Notes: a model not told the origin generated them from the letters alone. A stretch of 64,000 nt of DNA from Croceicoccus naphthovorans (GCF_001028705.1 NZ_CP011770.1:2917501-2981500), one strand, 5' to 3'; shown: positions 38,458 through 47,686, counted from the first letter of the stretch. Made by a program: numbers and translations.

Positions 38458-40407
38458 ATGTCTGTTTCCATTCCATCGCCGCACATGGTGCTAAGGGTCT
38501 TCATCATCTCCCTCCTTCTAAGCCTGTCCGGCGTAGCGCGCGCGGAGGGCGCAGAGGTGCGCACGACCTGGCGCCTTCTCGACTACATTGCTGTCGATTA
38601 CTCCGCAGCGGTGTCGAACGGGCAGGTCATCGACGATTTCGAATACAGCGAAATGGTCGAATTTTCTTCGACCGTCGGCGAACAAGTAGCCGCGCTTCCC
38701 GATGCTTCGGCCAAGCCCGGTCTCTTCGCGATGTCTGTCGAGCTGCGCCAGGCGATTGAGAAGAAAGCCCCGGTCGAGCGCGTTTCCCGGCTGGCCCGTG
38801 CCTTGGGGGGATCGCTGTTGGAGGCGTACCCGGTTCCGCTGGCTCCCCGAAGCCCGCCGGATCTGTCTCGCGCAGCGGCGCTCTTTGCGCAAAACTGCGC
38901 CTCGTGTCACGGTGCTTCGGGCAGTTCCCCTCCGGCAGCCAGCATGACGCTCGAGCCTCCACCGATCGATTTTACCGATGATAACCGCGCGCGCCAGCGC
39001 AGCCTCTTCGGTCTCTATCAGGTTATAACTCAGGGCCTTGAGGGCACGTCGATGCCCAGCTTCGCCACACTTCCGGAAGCCGATCGTTGGGCCCTCGCAT
39101 TTCATGCAGGCGGCATCGCATTCGAGGATCTCGAACGCGGGGAGAAAATCTGGCGCGAAGATGACCGGGTGCGGCGTCTGATACCCGATCTCGAGACACT
39201 TGCGGCCATCACGCCCGCAGAGCTCGCCGACGCGATCGGAGAGAACCGGGCATTGGCCGTCATGGCATACCTGCGATCAAATCCCGGAGTTGTCAGCCAG
39301 AGAAGCGAGAACGGCTCGCTCGATCTTGCGCGGCAGACCCTGCAGCAAAGTCTCGCCGCCTACGAGCGGGGCGAACGCGCAGAGGCGCGCCGACTAGCTC
39401 TGTCGGCCTATCTTGACGGCTTCGAACCGGTCGAGGGTATTCTCGCGACGCGCGATGGTGATCTCATGCGGCAGATCGAGCAAGCGCTCAGCCAATATCG
39501 TTCAGATATCGAGCGCAACGTGCCTGTCTCGCGATTGCGCGAACGACACGCTTTCGCCGCGAGCCTGCTTGAGCAAGCGGATGTCGCTCTCGCGCCCGAA
39601 GCAGCCAGCGACATCTCCACTTTTCTGGGTGCCTTCACGATCCTGCTGCGCGAGGGGATAGAGGCACTTCTCGTGGTGATTGCCATGATCGCCTTCGTTC
39701 GCAAATCGGATCGCGGCGAAGTAATCGCCTACGTTCATGGCGGCTGGATCGCCGCGCTGCTGGCAGGCGTCGCCACCTGGGTGGCCGCGACCTACTTCGT
39801 CGCTATTAGCGGAGCGAGCCGCGAGCTCACCGAAGGATTCGGTGCGCTGTTGGCGGCGGTCATCCTCATTTCCGTCGGGATCTGGATGCACGGCAAGAGC
39901 CAGGCAGATGAATGGCGACGCTATATTCAGCAGAAGATGGGGAAGGCTCTCTCCAGGCGATCGGCATGGTTTCTCTTCGGGCTCGCCTTTGTCGTCGTCT
40001 ATCGCGAAGCCTTTGAAACGATCCTGTTCTATGCTGCCCTCTGGACCCCTGATAGCAGTTCGGTGATACTTGCAGGGGCCGTGTCGGCTCTCGCCGTCCT
40101 GTCGGCTCTTGCATGGTTTATGCTGCGCTACAGCCGCAAGCTTCCGATCACGCAATTTTTCAAGTACAGCGCGATCCTGATCGCAGCGCTCGCGATCATC
40201 CTGACCGGCAAGGGTGTGGGCGCGTTCCAGGATTCCGGACTTCTTTCCGCCACCTTCATTTCCGGCTTGCCGCGCCTCGCCGAACTCGGCTTTTTTCCGA
40301 CTGTGGAGACGACCGGCGCGCAGTTGATCACGTTGCTGACACTGATTGTCGGATTTCGCGCACGCCGGGCTTCTTCCACCCCGGCCCCGGCAAACATCAA
40401 GGGATAA
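38458..40407 (+). CDS. Cytochrome c-FTR1 fusion iron permease
   Basis: A 649-aa protein with a signal peptide (VLRVFIISLLLSLSGVARA), a helical periplasmic region and a heme c motif CASCH (147-151) with a downstream Met ligand region (TSMPSFATL). A long alpha-helical linker follows, then a seven-helix FTR1 permease domain with both REGxE-type iron sites: LLREGIEALLV near residue 398 and VYREAFETILF near 520. FTR1 permeases import iron; fusion to cytochrome c suggests a redox step on iron at the membrane (family knowledge and inference). The ATG has GAGAAGGG upstream. A Fur-like box in the promoter supports iron-repressed expression. Confidence 0.88.
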   Translation: MSVSIPSPHMVLRVFIISLLLSLSGVARAEGAEVRTTWRLLDYIAVDYSAAVSNGQVIDDFEYSEMVEFSSTVGEQVAALPDASAKPGLFAMSVELRQAIEKKAPVERVSRLARALGGSLLEAYPVPLAPRSPPDLSRAAALFAQNCASCHGASGSSPPAASMTLEPPPIDFTDDNRARQRSLFGLYQVITQGLEGTSMPSFATLPEADRWALAFHAGGIAFEDLERGEKIWREDDRVRRLIPDLETLAAITPAELADAIGENRALAVMAYLRSNPGVVSQRSENGSLDLARQTLQQSLAAYERGERAEARRLALSAYLDGFEPVEGILATRDGDLMRQIEQALSQYRSDIERNVPVSRLRERHAFAASLLEQADVALAPEAASDISTFLGAFTILLREGIEALLVVIAMIAFVRKSDRGEVIAYVHGGWIAALLAGVATWVAATYFVAISGASRELTEGFGALLAAVILISVGIWMHGKSQADEWRRYIQQKMGKALSRRSAWFLFGLAFVVVYREAFETILFYAALWTPDSSSVILAGAVSALAVLSALAWFMLRYSRKLPITQFFKYSAILIAALAIILTGKGVGAFQDSGLLSATFISGLPRLAELGFFPTVETTGAQLITLLTLIVGFRARRASSTPAPANIKG

Positions 40408-40531
40408 GCGGTCCCGGTTACACAGTGTCCTCGGTCTGGACGCGGGGCGGGCCTGCGAATGAACATCCTACGCTTCAGAGCAAGCATAAAGCTACGCCGA
40501 AAAAGGATCATGCAGATATGTAATATCTCGC

Positions 40532-40549
40532 TGACTGATGCGTCAGTCA
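40532..40549. promoter_or_regulatory. TetR-type operator of the ABC exporter operon
   Basis: TGACTGA-TGCG-TCAGTCA is a perfect 7-bp inverted repeat around 4 nt, the form of many TetR-family operators. It lies 15 bp before the TetR gene start, as expected for autoregulation and control of the downstream ybhGFSR-like genes. Confidence 0.75.
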
Positions 40550-40564
40550 TATCGAGGTGTTCAA

Positions 40565-41182
40565 ATGGCCGATGATATCGCCGGAAAATTGAAAGCTGCC
40601 GCGGCCGAGCTGTTTACTCAGCAGGGATTCACGGCAACCCGCGTCGCGGACATTGTCGCAAATGCGGGTGTAGCGCAGGGGACCTTTTATCTGCATTTCG
40701 AAAACAAGCCGTCGCTGTTTGTCGCGCTTATCGATGAGTTCTTTGCAGGACTGATTGAGGAGACCCTTGCCCGCCATCCCGCCAAGCGGCTGCAAACCGG
40801 AGAGCAGCTAGCAGCCGAGGTTGAAGAAATCTGGGCTGCCATCATTCGGTATGGGCGCAAGCACGCTCTTCTGACCACGCTGGTTCTGCGCGAAGCGCAT
40901 GCGCTTCCGCCCGAACAGCGCGATCATGTCAACCGCCATTTCGAGCAAGGTGCTGACGCGCTCGCGCAGTATCTCGAAGAAGTCCAACAGCTAGGCCTGG
41001 TGAAAAATCTCCCTGTGCGTCTCATTGCTTGGCTTCTTGTCGGAATGATCGAGCGGGCAATGCATTACGCCGTTTTTGTCGCACCGAATGCACCGAGCGT
41101 GTCGCTGGCAGGACATTGCACTGAGTTCGAGCTCCGGGGCCTGCTGAATTGTGGTGCCGCTGTGTCCGGATGTCCATCATGA
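40565..41182 (+). CDS. TetR/AcrR-family repressor of the ABC exporter operon
   Basis: A 205-aa TetR protein. The N-terminal HTH is typical (KLKAAAAELFTQQGF, then VADIVANAGVAQGTFYLHFENK), and the C-terminal ligand domain is helical with REAHALPPEQRDHVNRHFE. The gene order TetR-HlyD-ABC-permease-permease equals E. coli cecR-ybhGFSR, where CecR represses the exporter, so it is very likely the local repressor. The ATG at 40565 follows the operator; the stop overlaps the next gene by ATGA. A C-terminal GLLNCGAAVSGCPS tail with two Cys is unusual. Confidence 0.85.
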   Translation: MADDIAGKLKAAAAELFTQQGFTATRVADIVANAGVAQGTFYLHFENKPSLFVALIDEFFAGLIEETLARHPAKRLQTGEQLAAEVEEIWAAIIRYGRKHALLTTLVLREAHALPPEQRDHVNRHFEQGADALAQYLEEVQQLGLVKNLPVRLIAWLLVGMIERAMHYAVFVAPNAPSVSLAGHCTEFELRGLLNCGAAVSGCPS

Positions 41183-42183
41183 GCTCAAGAAAGAAGCTCT
41201 ACATCGGACTTGCCCTGCTCGTATTGCTAGCCGCTTCGGCGGCGACAATCTGGTTGATGCAGCCTGATCGGCATGAGCGAGAAGGTCATCTGGTACTCAA
41301 TGGAAATGTCGACATTCGTCAGGTCAATCTGGCGTTCAAGGTTCCAGGCAGGATCGACCGATTGGCGTTCGATGAGGGAGATAGGGTCGAGTCTGGCGAT
41401 CTTTTGGCTTCGCTAGAGCCGCAGGATTACAAGAACGAGATCGCACTGGCCGAAGCGCGTGCCAGCCAACGCTCCGCAGCGCTCGCCGCTCTCGAATCGG
41501 GCAACAGGCCGGAAGAGATCGAGCGGGCGAGAGCCCGCGTTGAGGAAGCGGAGTCCGCACTGGGCATAGCCCAAGCCACTCTGGACCGGGTCGAGCACCT
41601 TGCCGAACGCGGGTTTGCCGCACGGCAGACCCGGGACGAGGCGCGCTCTCAGCGCGATCGCGCGGCCGCTCAGCGGCAGGCGGCACTCGAAGAACTCTCG
41701 CTTGTCCGCGAGGGACCCCGACGCGAAGAAATCCGGCAAGGACGCGCGGCGCTCGGCGGCGAGCGAGCTGCCGCTGCACTCGCCCGGCAACGCCTGGTGG
41801 ATGCAAACCTCTACGCGCCCGCTGACGGGATCATCCTGACGCGCGCACGCGAGGTTGGGGCCATTGTGGGTCCTGGCGAAACCGTCTTCACACTCGCGCA
41901 CACCTCGCCCATGTGGGTCCGAACCTATATCGAGGAACCCGACCTCGAGCGCGTCGAGATCGGTGCCCCCGCGACAGTGTTGACCGAGGCTGGCCGCGCA
42001 TTCCCCGGTCGCATCGCCTACATCTCACCGACAGCCGAGTTTACACCCAAGTCCGTTGAGACCCGCGAACAGCGCACTAGCCTTGTCTACCGGGTGCGTG
42101 TGCGTATCGAAGATCAAGACGGAATCCTGAAGCAGGGCATGCCAGTCTCCGTGATTGTCCGTCCCGCCGCCAGAGAGCGGTGA
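41179..42183 (+). CDS. ybhG: YbhG-like HlyD-family membrane fusion protein
   Basis: A 334-aa membrane fusion protein with one N-terminal membrane anchor (LYIGLALLVLLAASAATIWL) and the barrel-sandwich pair VNLAFKVPGRIDRLAFDEGD and NLYAPADGIILTRAREVGA flanking a long coiled-coil hairpin rich in Arg/Glu/Ala (residues about 85-200). It bridges the two ABC permeases to an outer-membrane duct for drug or toxic-compound export. It overlaps the TetR stop by ATGA and ends 3 bp before the ATPase gene. Confidence 0.85.
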   Translation: MSSRKKLYIGLALLVLLAASAATIWLMQPDRHEREGHLVLNGNVDIRQVNLAFKVPGRIDRLAFDEGDRVESGDLLASLEPQDYKNEIALAEARASQRSAALAALESGNRPEEIERARARVEEAESALGIAQATLDRVEHLAERGFAARQTRDEARSQRDRAAAQRQAALEELSLVREGPRREEIRQGRAALGGERAAAALARQRLVDANLYAPADGIILTRAREVGAIVGPGETVFTLAHTSPMWVRTYIEEPDLERVEIGAPATVLTEAGRAFPGRIAYISPTAEFTPKSVETREQRTSLVYRVRVRIEDQDGILKQGMPVSVIVRPAARER

Positions 42184-42186
42184 CCG

Positions 42187-43911
42187 GTGACAGCTCTGGT
42201 GACCATCGAAGGCCTGACCAAACGGTTCCCCAAGCAAGCCGAACCGGCATTGCGCAGTGTTAGTACACAGATCAGGTCGGGGCACATCGTGGGGCTGGTT
42301 GGGCCCGATGGCTCGGGGAAGACTACGTTCTTGCGCCTGATCGCCGGACTGCTGCGCCCCGATGAAGGCGGGATCGACGTGGGAGGTTTCGATCCCGTCG
42401 CCAACGCGAAGGAGGTGCGCGCGCGCATTGCCTACATGCCGCAACGTTTCGGCCTCTACGAGGATCTGAGCGTGGAGGAGAATCTCAATCTCTACGCAGA
42501 TCTGCGCGGACTGGTTGGATCAGCGCGCAAGGCGACATTCGAGCGGCTTCTCGACTTTACCGGCCTAGCGCCATTTACCGGCAGACTGGCAGGCGCCTTG
42601 TCGGGCGGCATGAAGCAGAAGCTCGGGCTCGCCTGCGCTCTCGTTGTTACACCTGAACTTCTGTTGCTGGACGAGCCAAGCGTCGGCGTCGATCCGATTT
42701 CGCGGCGCGAACTCTGGCGAATGGTAAGCCGACTGACCGATGAAGGGATCACGGTCGTTTGGGCAACCGCCTACCTCGATGAGGCCGAGAAATGCGAGAC
42801 TGTGCTCGTGTTGAGCGAGGGCGATCTCATCTTCGACGGTCGACCGACCGATCTGGCCGCGCGTGTCGCTGGCAGGGTGTTTTTGATCGAGGGCATCGAG
42901 GGCGATCGGCGCTACGTTTTGAACAGAGCACGCCAACACGAGGCTGTGATGGATGGAACAATCCAGGCCAGCCATGTCAGGCTGTTGCTCAATGAGAACG
43001 CGCGTGCCCTCTCTCTGGCTTCGATTGGCGCGGGGGATGAAGCTCGGCTGAAACCTGTCGCGCCGCGGTTCGAGGATGCGTTCATCGATCTCATTGGCGG
43101 CGGGTTTCGCGCTGAATCGCCCTTCGCCGGCGGTTCGCAGCGCAGCCACGATATAGCGATTGCCGTAGAGGCGCGCGGACTAACGCGGATGTTCGGCTCC
43201 TTCACTGCGGCTTCCGAGATCAGTTTCGATGTCCGTCGAGGTGAAGTGTTTGGGCTTATCGGACCCAATGGCGCGGGCAAGTCGACTACATTCAAAATGC
43301 TCTCCGGCCTTCTCAAGCCGACCAGCGGTGAGGCTCGTATTGCCGGTGTCGATTTGCGTACTGCCGCGAGCGAGGCACGGGCTCGTCTCGGATACATGGC
43401 GCAAAAATTTTCGCTGTATGGCGATCTCAGCACGATGCAGAATCTGCGGTTCTTCGCACGCGTTTACGGCCTTACCGGAGCGCGGCAGCGTCTCATGATC
43501 GAGCGTATGATCGACAGCTTTGCCCTCACGGACAAGCTCAATGAAAATTCCGCCCAGCTCCCGCTTGGCTTCAAGCAGCGCCTGTCGCTCGCCTGTGCCG
43601 TCATGCACGAGCCTGACGTCCTTTTTCTCGACGAGCCGACCTCGGGTGTCGATCCGCGTACGCGCCGTGAATTCTGGGCCCATATCAACGCCATGGTCAC
43701 GAACGGCGTAACCGTCATCGTGACGACACATTTTCTCGACGAAGCGGAGTATTGCGACCGCGCCGCGCTCATATATCGCGGGCAGATGATTGCTTTGGGG
43801 ACTCCCGCCGAACTCAAGGCGCAAGCGGCCTCCTCGACCATGCCCAACCCGACCTTTGAGGATGCATTCATCGCTCTCGTCGAAAAGAACGAAGCGGAGA
43901 CCTCGCCATGA
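42187..43911 (+). CDS. ybhF: YbhF-like ABC transporter with two ATPase domains
   Basis: A 574-aa protein with two fused ABC ATPase domains. Domain 1 has Walker A GPDGSGKTT near residue 40, signature LSGGMKQKL and Walker B LLLLDEPSVGVDP. Domain 2 has GPNGAGKST near 358, the degenerate signature LPLGFKQRL and LFLDEPTSGVDP. The same layout and degenerate second signature are known for E. coli YbhF. The start is GTG at 42187. It powers export by the two permeases downstream, the first of which overlaps its stop by ATGA. Confidence 0.88.
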   Translation: MTALVTIEGLTKRFPKQAEPALRSVSTQIRSGHIVGLVGPDGSGKTTFLRLIAGLLRPDEGGIDVGGFDPVANAKEVRARIAYMPQRFGLYEDLSVEENLNLYADLRGLVGSARKATFERLLDFTGLAPFTGRLAGALSGGMKQKLGLACALVVTPELLLLDEPSVGVDPISRRELWRMVSRLTDEGITVVWATAYLDEAEKCETVLVLSEGDLIFDGRPTDLAARVAGRVFLIEGIEGDRRYVLNRARQHEAVMDGTIQASHVRLLLNENARALSLASIGAGDEARLKPVAPRFEDAFIDLIGGGFRAESPFAGGSQRSHDIAIAVEARGLTRMFGSFTAASEISFDVRRGEVFGLIGPNGAGKSTTFKMLSGLLKPTSGEARIAGVDLRTAASEARARLGYMAQKFSLYGDLSTMQNLRFFARVYGLTGARQRLMIERMIDSFALTDKLNENSAQLPLGFKQRLSLACAVMHEPDVLFLDEPTSGVDPRTRREFWAHINAMVTNGVTVIVTTHFLDEAEYCDRAALIYRGQMIALGTPAELKAQAASSTMPNPTFEDAFIALVEKNEAETSP

Positions 43912-45026
43912 GTTTTTCGCGTTTCGCCGCGATCATGCGCAAGGAAACCCGGCAGGCTATCCGGGACCCGAGCACACTCATGATTGCCGGCCTATTGCCG
44001 ATCATGCTGATTTTCCTGTTCGGTTATGCGGTTTCGTTCGACCCCCGGCAGTTCTCGGTCGGCGTTGTGGTCGAACAGCCGACCGGAGAGACGGAGAGCT
44101 TTGTCGCGTCGCTGCGCAACACGCGCTATTTCGAGATTGAAACAGCGCCTGTGCGAAAGGACTTCGAAACCCTCATGGCCGCGGGCGAGCTCGATGCGAT
44201 CATCATCCTGCCACAGGATTTCAGCGCAATTGCGCTCCGCGGAGAGGCGGCGCCGATCCAGATCCTGGTCGATGGGGGTGATCCAAACACAGCCGGACTG
44301 GTTGGCTCCTATATTGAATTGCTCGTTATCAATTGGCTCGAGCAAGAATGGCTCGATCGCGGGCAACCGCCGCTCGCGCCTCTCGTCTCGATTGAGCCGC
44401 GTGTCTGGTTTAACGCCGAGATTTCGAGCCGCAACTATCTGGTCCCCGGCTCGGTGGCGATCATTCTCACCATAATCGGCGCCTTGCTCACAGCGCTTGT
44501 GGTTGCCCGCGAATGGGAGCGCGGCACAATGGAGGCCCTTCTTGCGACACCTGTCGGTCCGCTCGAACTGCTGCTGGGCAAGCTTGTGCCCTATTTCGTG
44601 CTGGGCCTCGGCTCGTTCATGCTGTCCGTGTTTGTGGCCGTGGCGTTTTTTGGTGTTCCCTTCCGCGGATCGTTTCTCGCGCTCTCGCTCGCAGCCGCAC
44701 TCTTCATGCTGTGCTCGCTGGGCCAAGGACTGCTCATTTCGACGCTCACCCGCAACCAGCTCGTGGCAGCGCAGGTCGCGGTGATGCTTGCCTTTTTGCC
44801 CGCGTTCTACTTTTCCAATTTCGTTTTTGAGCTCGACAGCATGCCACTGGCGCTCCAGCTCTTCAGCTACGCGATCCCGGCGCGCTTTCTCGTCTCGACT
44901 CTGCAGACGCAGTTTCTTGCCGGCAATGTCTGGTCGGTTCTGCTGCCCGATCTCGCTGCCCTTGCCATCTTCGCGATTGTGATCTTCGCGATCTGCGCTC
45001 TGTTCACGCGCACCCGGCTCGACTGA
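43908..45026 (+). CDS. ybhS: YbhS-like ABC-2 permease
   Basis: A 372-aa ABC-2 type permease. One N-terminal helix (STLMIAGLLPIMLIFLFGYAVSF) is followed by a large periplasmic domain (residues about 45-170) and five C-terminal helices including AIILTIIGALLTALVVAREWERG and PLALQLFSYAIPARFLVSTL. The REWERGTMEALLATPVGPLE loop is the conserved coupling region of this family. It overlaps the ATPase gene by 4 bp and is followed 4 bp later by the second permease. Confidence 0.88.
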   Translation: MSFSRFAAIMRKETRQAIRDPSTLMIAGLLPIMLIFLFGYAVSFDPRQFSVGVVVEQPTGETESFVASLRNTRYFEIETAPVRKDFETLMAAGELDAIIILPQDFSAIALRGEAAPIQILVDGGDPNTAGLVGSYIELLVINWLEQEWLDRGQPPLAPLVSIEPRVWFNAEISSRNYLVPGSVAIILTIIGALLTALVVAREWERGTMEALLATPVGPLELLLGKLVPYFVLGLGSFMLSVFVAVAFFGVPFRGSFLALSLAAALFMLCSLGQGLLISTLTRNQLVAAQVAVMLAFLPAFYFSNFVFELDSMPLALQLFSYAIPARFLVSTLQTQFLAGNVWSVLLPDLAALAIFAIVIFAICALFTRTRLD

Positions 45027-45030
45027 GACC

Positions 45031-46137
45031 ATGTGGCAACGCATCTACGCCTTGATCGTGAAGGAGCTTCTGGCAAGCGCGCGCGATCCGCAAACCCGTT
45101 GGGTGGTGCTGTTTTCGCCGCCCTTTCTGCTCCTCATCTACGCCTTTGCAATTACGCAGGAAGTATCGGACGTCACCCTGGCGGTCTACAACCAGGACCA
45201 CGGCAATGCCTCGGTCGAGCTTATCAGCCGCTTCGAGGTTGCCGAAGTATTCGATCAGATTATCCATTTGCGAGCAGGCGCGGATATCGCGCCGACAATC
45301 GACGCACGCCGTGCGACGCTGGTCATGCGCGTTGGCGAAGACTTCTCGCGGCGACTCGAGCGCGGCGAAAGCGCCGAGGTTCAGCTAATCCTCGATGGCC
45401 GCAGATCCAACACCGCTCAGATCCTGCTGGGATACAGCAGCCGGATCGTCGAAACCTATAATCGGGAGCGGCTCGATCGACTGCGCGCGACGGCACCTGT
45501 GCGTCTTGTCCAAAGGACCTGGTTCAATCCCAATCTCGAACCGCTCTGGTCCGCAGTGCCCGCGCTCTTTGCCGTCCTCGTAGCCGTGGTCGGTTTCATG
45601 GTGTCCGCGCTGTCGATCGCCCGCGAGCGCGAGCTCGGTACCTTCGAGCAATTGCTGGTGTCGCCGCTGCGCCCCTTCGAGATCCTGATCGGCAAAAGCG
45701 TGCCGGCTCTCCTGATTGCGCTGACGAGCGCAAGTGCGATGCTGGTTCTGGGGATGCTGTTTCTCAACGTACCGATCCGCGGTTCTCTCGCCCTGCTTTT
45801 CTTCGGAATGGTTGTCTATCTCGCTGCAATAGTCGGTATCGGCCTGTTTATCTCATCGCTCGCCAAGACCCAGCAGCAGGCGATTATCGGGCTGTTCATG
45901 TATATGGTCCCGGCTGTGCTCATTTCGGGCTATGCCACGCCGGTAGAAAACATGCCCGACTGGTTGCAGGGCCTTGCCGCCGCCACGCCGATCACCCACT
46001 TCATAGTCATCAGCAAAGCGGTGTATCTTCGTGAAGCGCCCCTTTGGCTCTATTTCTCCCACATCTGGCCCATGGCGCTTATCGCTGCCGCGAGCCTGCT
46101 GGCGGCGACCTGGTTGTTCCGCCGCCGAACGGGTTAA
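45031..46137 (+). CDS. ybhR: YbhR-like ABC-2 permease
   Basis: A 368-aa ABC-2 permease paralogous to the gene upstream, with the same layout: TM1 (WVVLFSPPFLLLIYAFAI), a periplasmic domain, then five helices. The conserved coupling loop is ARERELGTFEQLLVSPLRPFE. The pair probably forms a heterodimeric channel with YbhF. The operon ends here; the converging ppk2 gene ends 6 bp beyond, and no strong terminator hairpin is visible between them. Confidence 0.88.
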   Translation: MWQRIYALIVKELLASARDPQTRWVVLFSPPFLLLIYAFAITQEVSDVTLAVYNQDHGNASVELISRFEVAEVFDQIIHLRAGADIAPTIDARRATLVMRVGEDFSRRLERGESAEVQLILDGRRSNTAQILLGYSSRIVETYNRERLDRLRATAPVRLVQRTWFNPNLEPLWSAVPALFAVLVAVVGFMVSALSIARERELGTFEQLLVSPLRPFEILIGKSVPALLIALTSASAMLVLGMLFLNVPIRGSLALLFFGMVVYLAAIVGIGLFISSLAKTQQQAIIGLFMYMVPAVLISGYATPVENMPDWLQGLAAATPITHFIVISKAVYLREAPLWLYFSHIWPMALIAAASLLAATWLFRRRTG

Positions 46138-46143
46138 ACAGTT

Positions 46144-46920
46144 TCACGGGGCCAAGCCACCAATCCCGACTTCGGCAATCGGCAGGATGACCGAAGGGTC
46201 GGGACGCGCGAGGCGTTGATCGACCGCCTGGCACGCGATGGATTGCAGCATGTGCCGGATGATGTTGAGGCGTGCGGCGCGTTTGTCGTTGGCGCGCACT
46301 GCAATCCACGGGGCATAGGCAAAATCTGTGCGCGTCAGCATTTCGTCCCGGGCGTTGGAATAATCATTCCACTTCTCAAGCGCCGCTGCATCGATGGGGC
46401 TGATCTTCCACTGCTTGAGCGGATCAGTGCGCCGCGCTTTGAGGCGCTTGGCTTGCTCTTTTCTATCGATGTCGAGGTAGTATTTGAGAAGCGTAGTCCC
46501 GTCGCGTGCCAGCATTTCTTCGAATTGCGCGACGTTAGAGAAGAAGTCGGCAACTTCCTCCTTGTCGGCAAATCCCATCACCCGTTCGACCCCCGCCCGG
46601 TTGTACCAAGAGCGATTGAACAGAGCGATCTCCTCATCGGCGGGCAGCTGTTCGCTGTAGCGGCGAAAATACCAACTTCGCGTGTCACGATCTGAGGGTT
46701 TGCCCAGCGCCACGACGCGAGTCTCGCGCGGACTCATATGTTCGCGCACACGCTTGATCACACCGTCCTTTCCGGCCGCATCTCTCCCTTCGAAGATGAT
46801 CAGAACACGCTCGCCATGGGCGATGACCTGGCGTTGTATCTTGACCAGTTCGATCTGCAGCGCGCGCAATTGTTGCTTGTATTCGCTCTTGGATATTTTC
46901 TTCTTTTGCGAACTCGACAT
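46144..46920 (-). CDS. ppk2: Polyphosphate kinase 2 (class I PPK2)
   Basis: A 258-aa PPK2. Walker A is FEGRDAAGKDG near residue 50, the lid region has SPRETRVVALGKP, the Walker B/lid motif is FNRSWYNRAGVERVMGF, and the C-terminal part has TDPLKQWKISPID and RARxxx-type NDKRAARLNIIRHML. Class I enzymes transfer phosphate from polyphosphate to ADP (or GDP), regenerating ATP (family knowledge). Motif spacing fits class I rather than the AMP-using class II. The start at 46920 gives the usual N-terminus MSSSQKKKISKSEYKQQL. It is divergent from the ECF sigma factor gene and opens the metabolic island. Confidence 0.9.
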   Translation of the reverse strand: MSSSQKKKISKSEYKQQLRALQIELVKIQRQVIAHGERVLIIFEGRDAAGKDGVIKRVREHMSPRETRVVALGKPSDRDTRSWYFRRYSEQLPADEEIALFNRSWYNRAGVERVMGFADKEEVADFFSNVAQFEEMLARDGTTLLKYYLDIDRKEQAKRLKARRTDPLKQWKISPIDAAALEKWNDYSNARDEMLTRTDFAYAPWIAVRANDKRAARLNIIRHMLQSIACQAVDQRLARPDPSVILPIAEVGIGGLAP

Positions 46921-47056
46921 GTTGCTCTCCGGCTCTTTAGCTGCGATGAGGGGACGAGCCCCGAACATGTCGTAACGATACTACCGCCTGCGACCGTTTT
47001 ACAGGAAGGGACGGGCCCTTCTCCGGTATTGGGGCACTGGCGCTTCGGGGTTTTCC

Positions 47057-47686
47057 ATGATCGAAAATAAAGCCGATAAAGCTGACGGGTCCGAGGAGGC
47101 GTTGCGACCGATGGATGAAGCAGTGCGCCGGGCCCTGGTGGATAGCCACGAAGATATGCTGCGTTTCCTTATCGGCCGCATGCGGGGGCGTCAGGAGGCG
47201 GAGGAAGTTCTCCAGCGTTTCATGCTTCGTGCGATCGAGCGGGCTGGGGACCTGCGGGATGTGGGTTCGGTCAAGGGATGGCTCTCCCGAGTGCTGGCGA
47301 CGACGATTGCCGACTTTTACCGACAGGCTGCGCGCGGCCGTAAACACGAAACCGCCATTGATCCTCAGGAACTTGCCGAACTCGCAGAAGCGGAGGTCGT
47401 TTCTGACGCGGAGATGGAGGCTGCCGTATGCAACTGTCTCTATCGCCTCCTGCCAACGCTCAGGCCGGACTATGCCGAAGTCATCTGGCGCGCTGATTTG
47501 CTCGAGGAGCCGCGTGAAAGCATTGCCAGCGCGCTCGATACGAGTGTCAACAATATCAACGTGCGTCTTCATCGTGCGCGCGGCGCACTTCGCACGCGCC
47601 TGCTCCAGATGTGCCGCACCTGTGTCATTCACGGTTTCCTCGATTGCGAATGCCAGCAAGAGAAGGAGCAAGCGCCCGCGCTGTAG
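47057..47686 (+). CDS. ECF-type RNA polymerase sigma factor with Cys-rich tail
   Basis: A 209-aa sigma factor. Region 2 runs from LVDSHEDMLRFLIGRMRGRQEAEEVLQ through VKGWLSRVLATTIADFYRQ, and region 4 is CLYRLLPTLRPDYAEVIWRADLLEEPRESIASALDTSVNNINVRLHRARGAL (residues about 130-180; helix-turn-helix in the second half). The C-terminus CRTCVIHGFLDCECQ has four Cys and one His, suggesting a zinc- or redox-sensitive switch. No anti-sigma gene is adjacent. It is divergent from ppk2 with 136 bp between starts, so it may control ppk2 and its neighbours. I saw no confident ECF promoter pair in that gap. Confidence 0.82.
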   Translation: MIENKADKADGSEEALRPMDEAVRRALVDSHEDMLRFLIGRMRGRQEAEEVLQRFMLRAIERAGDLRDVGSVKGWLSRVLATTIADFYRQAARGRKHETAIDPQELAELAEAEVVSDAEMEAAVCNCLYRLLPTLRPDYAEVIWRADLLEEPRESIASALDTSVNNINVRLHRARGALRTRLLQMCRTCVIHGFLDCECQQEKEQAPAL

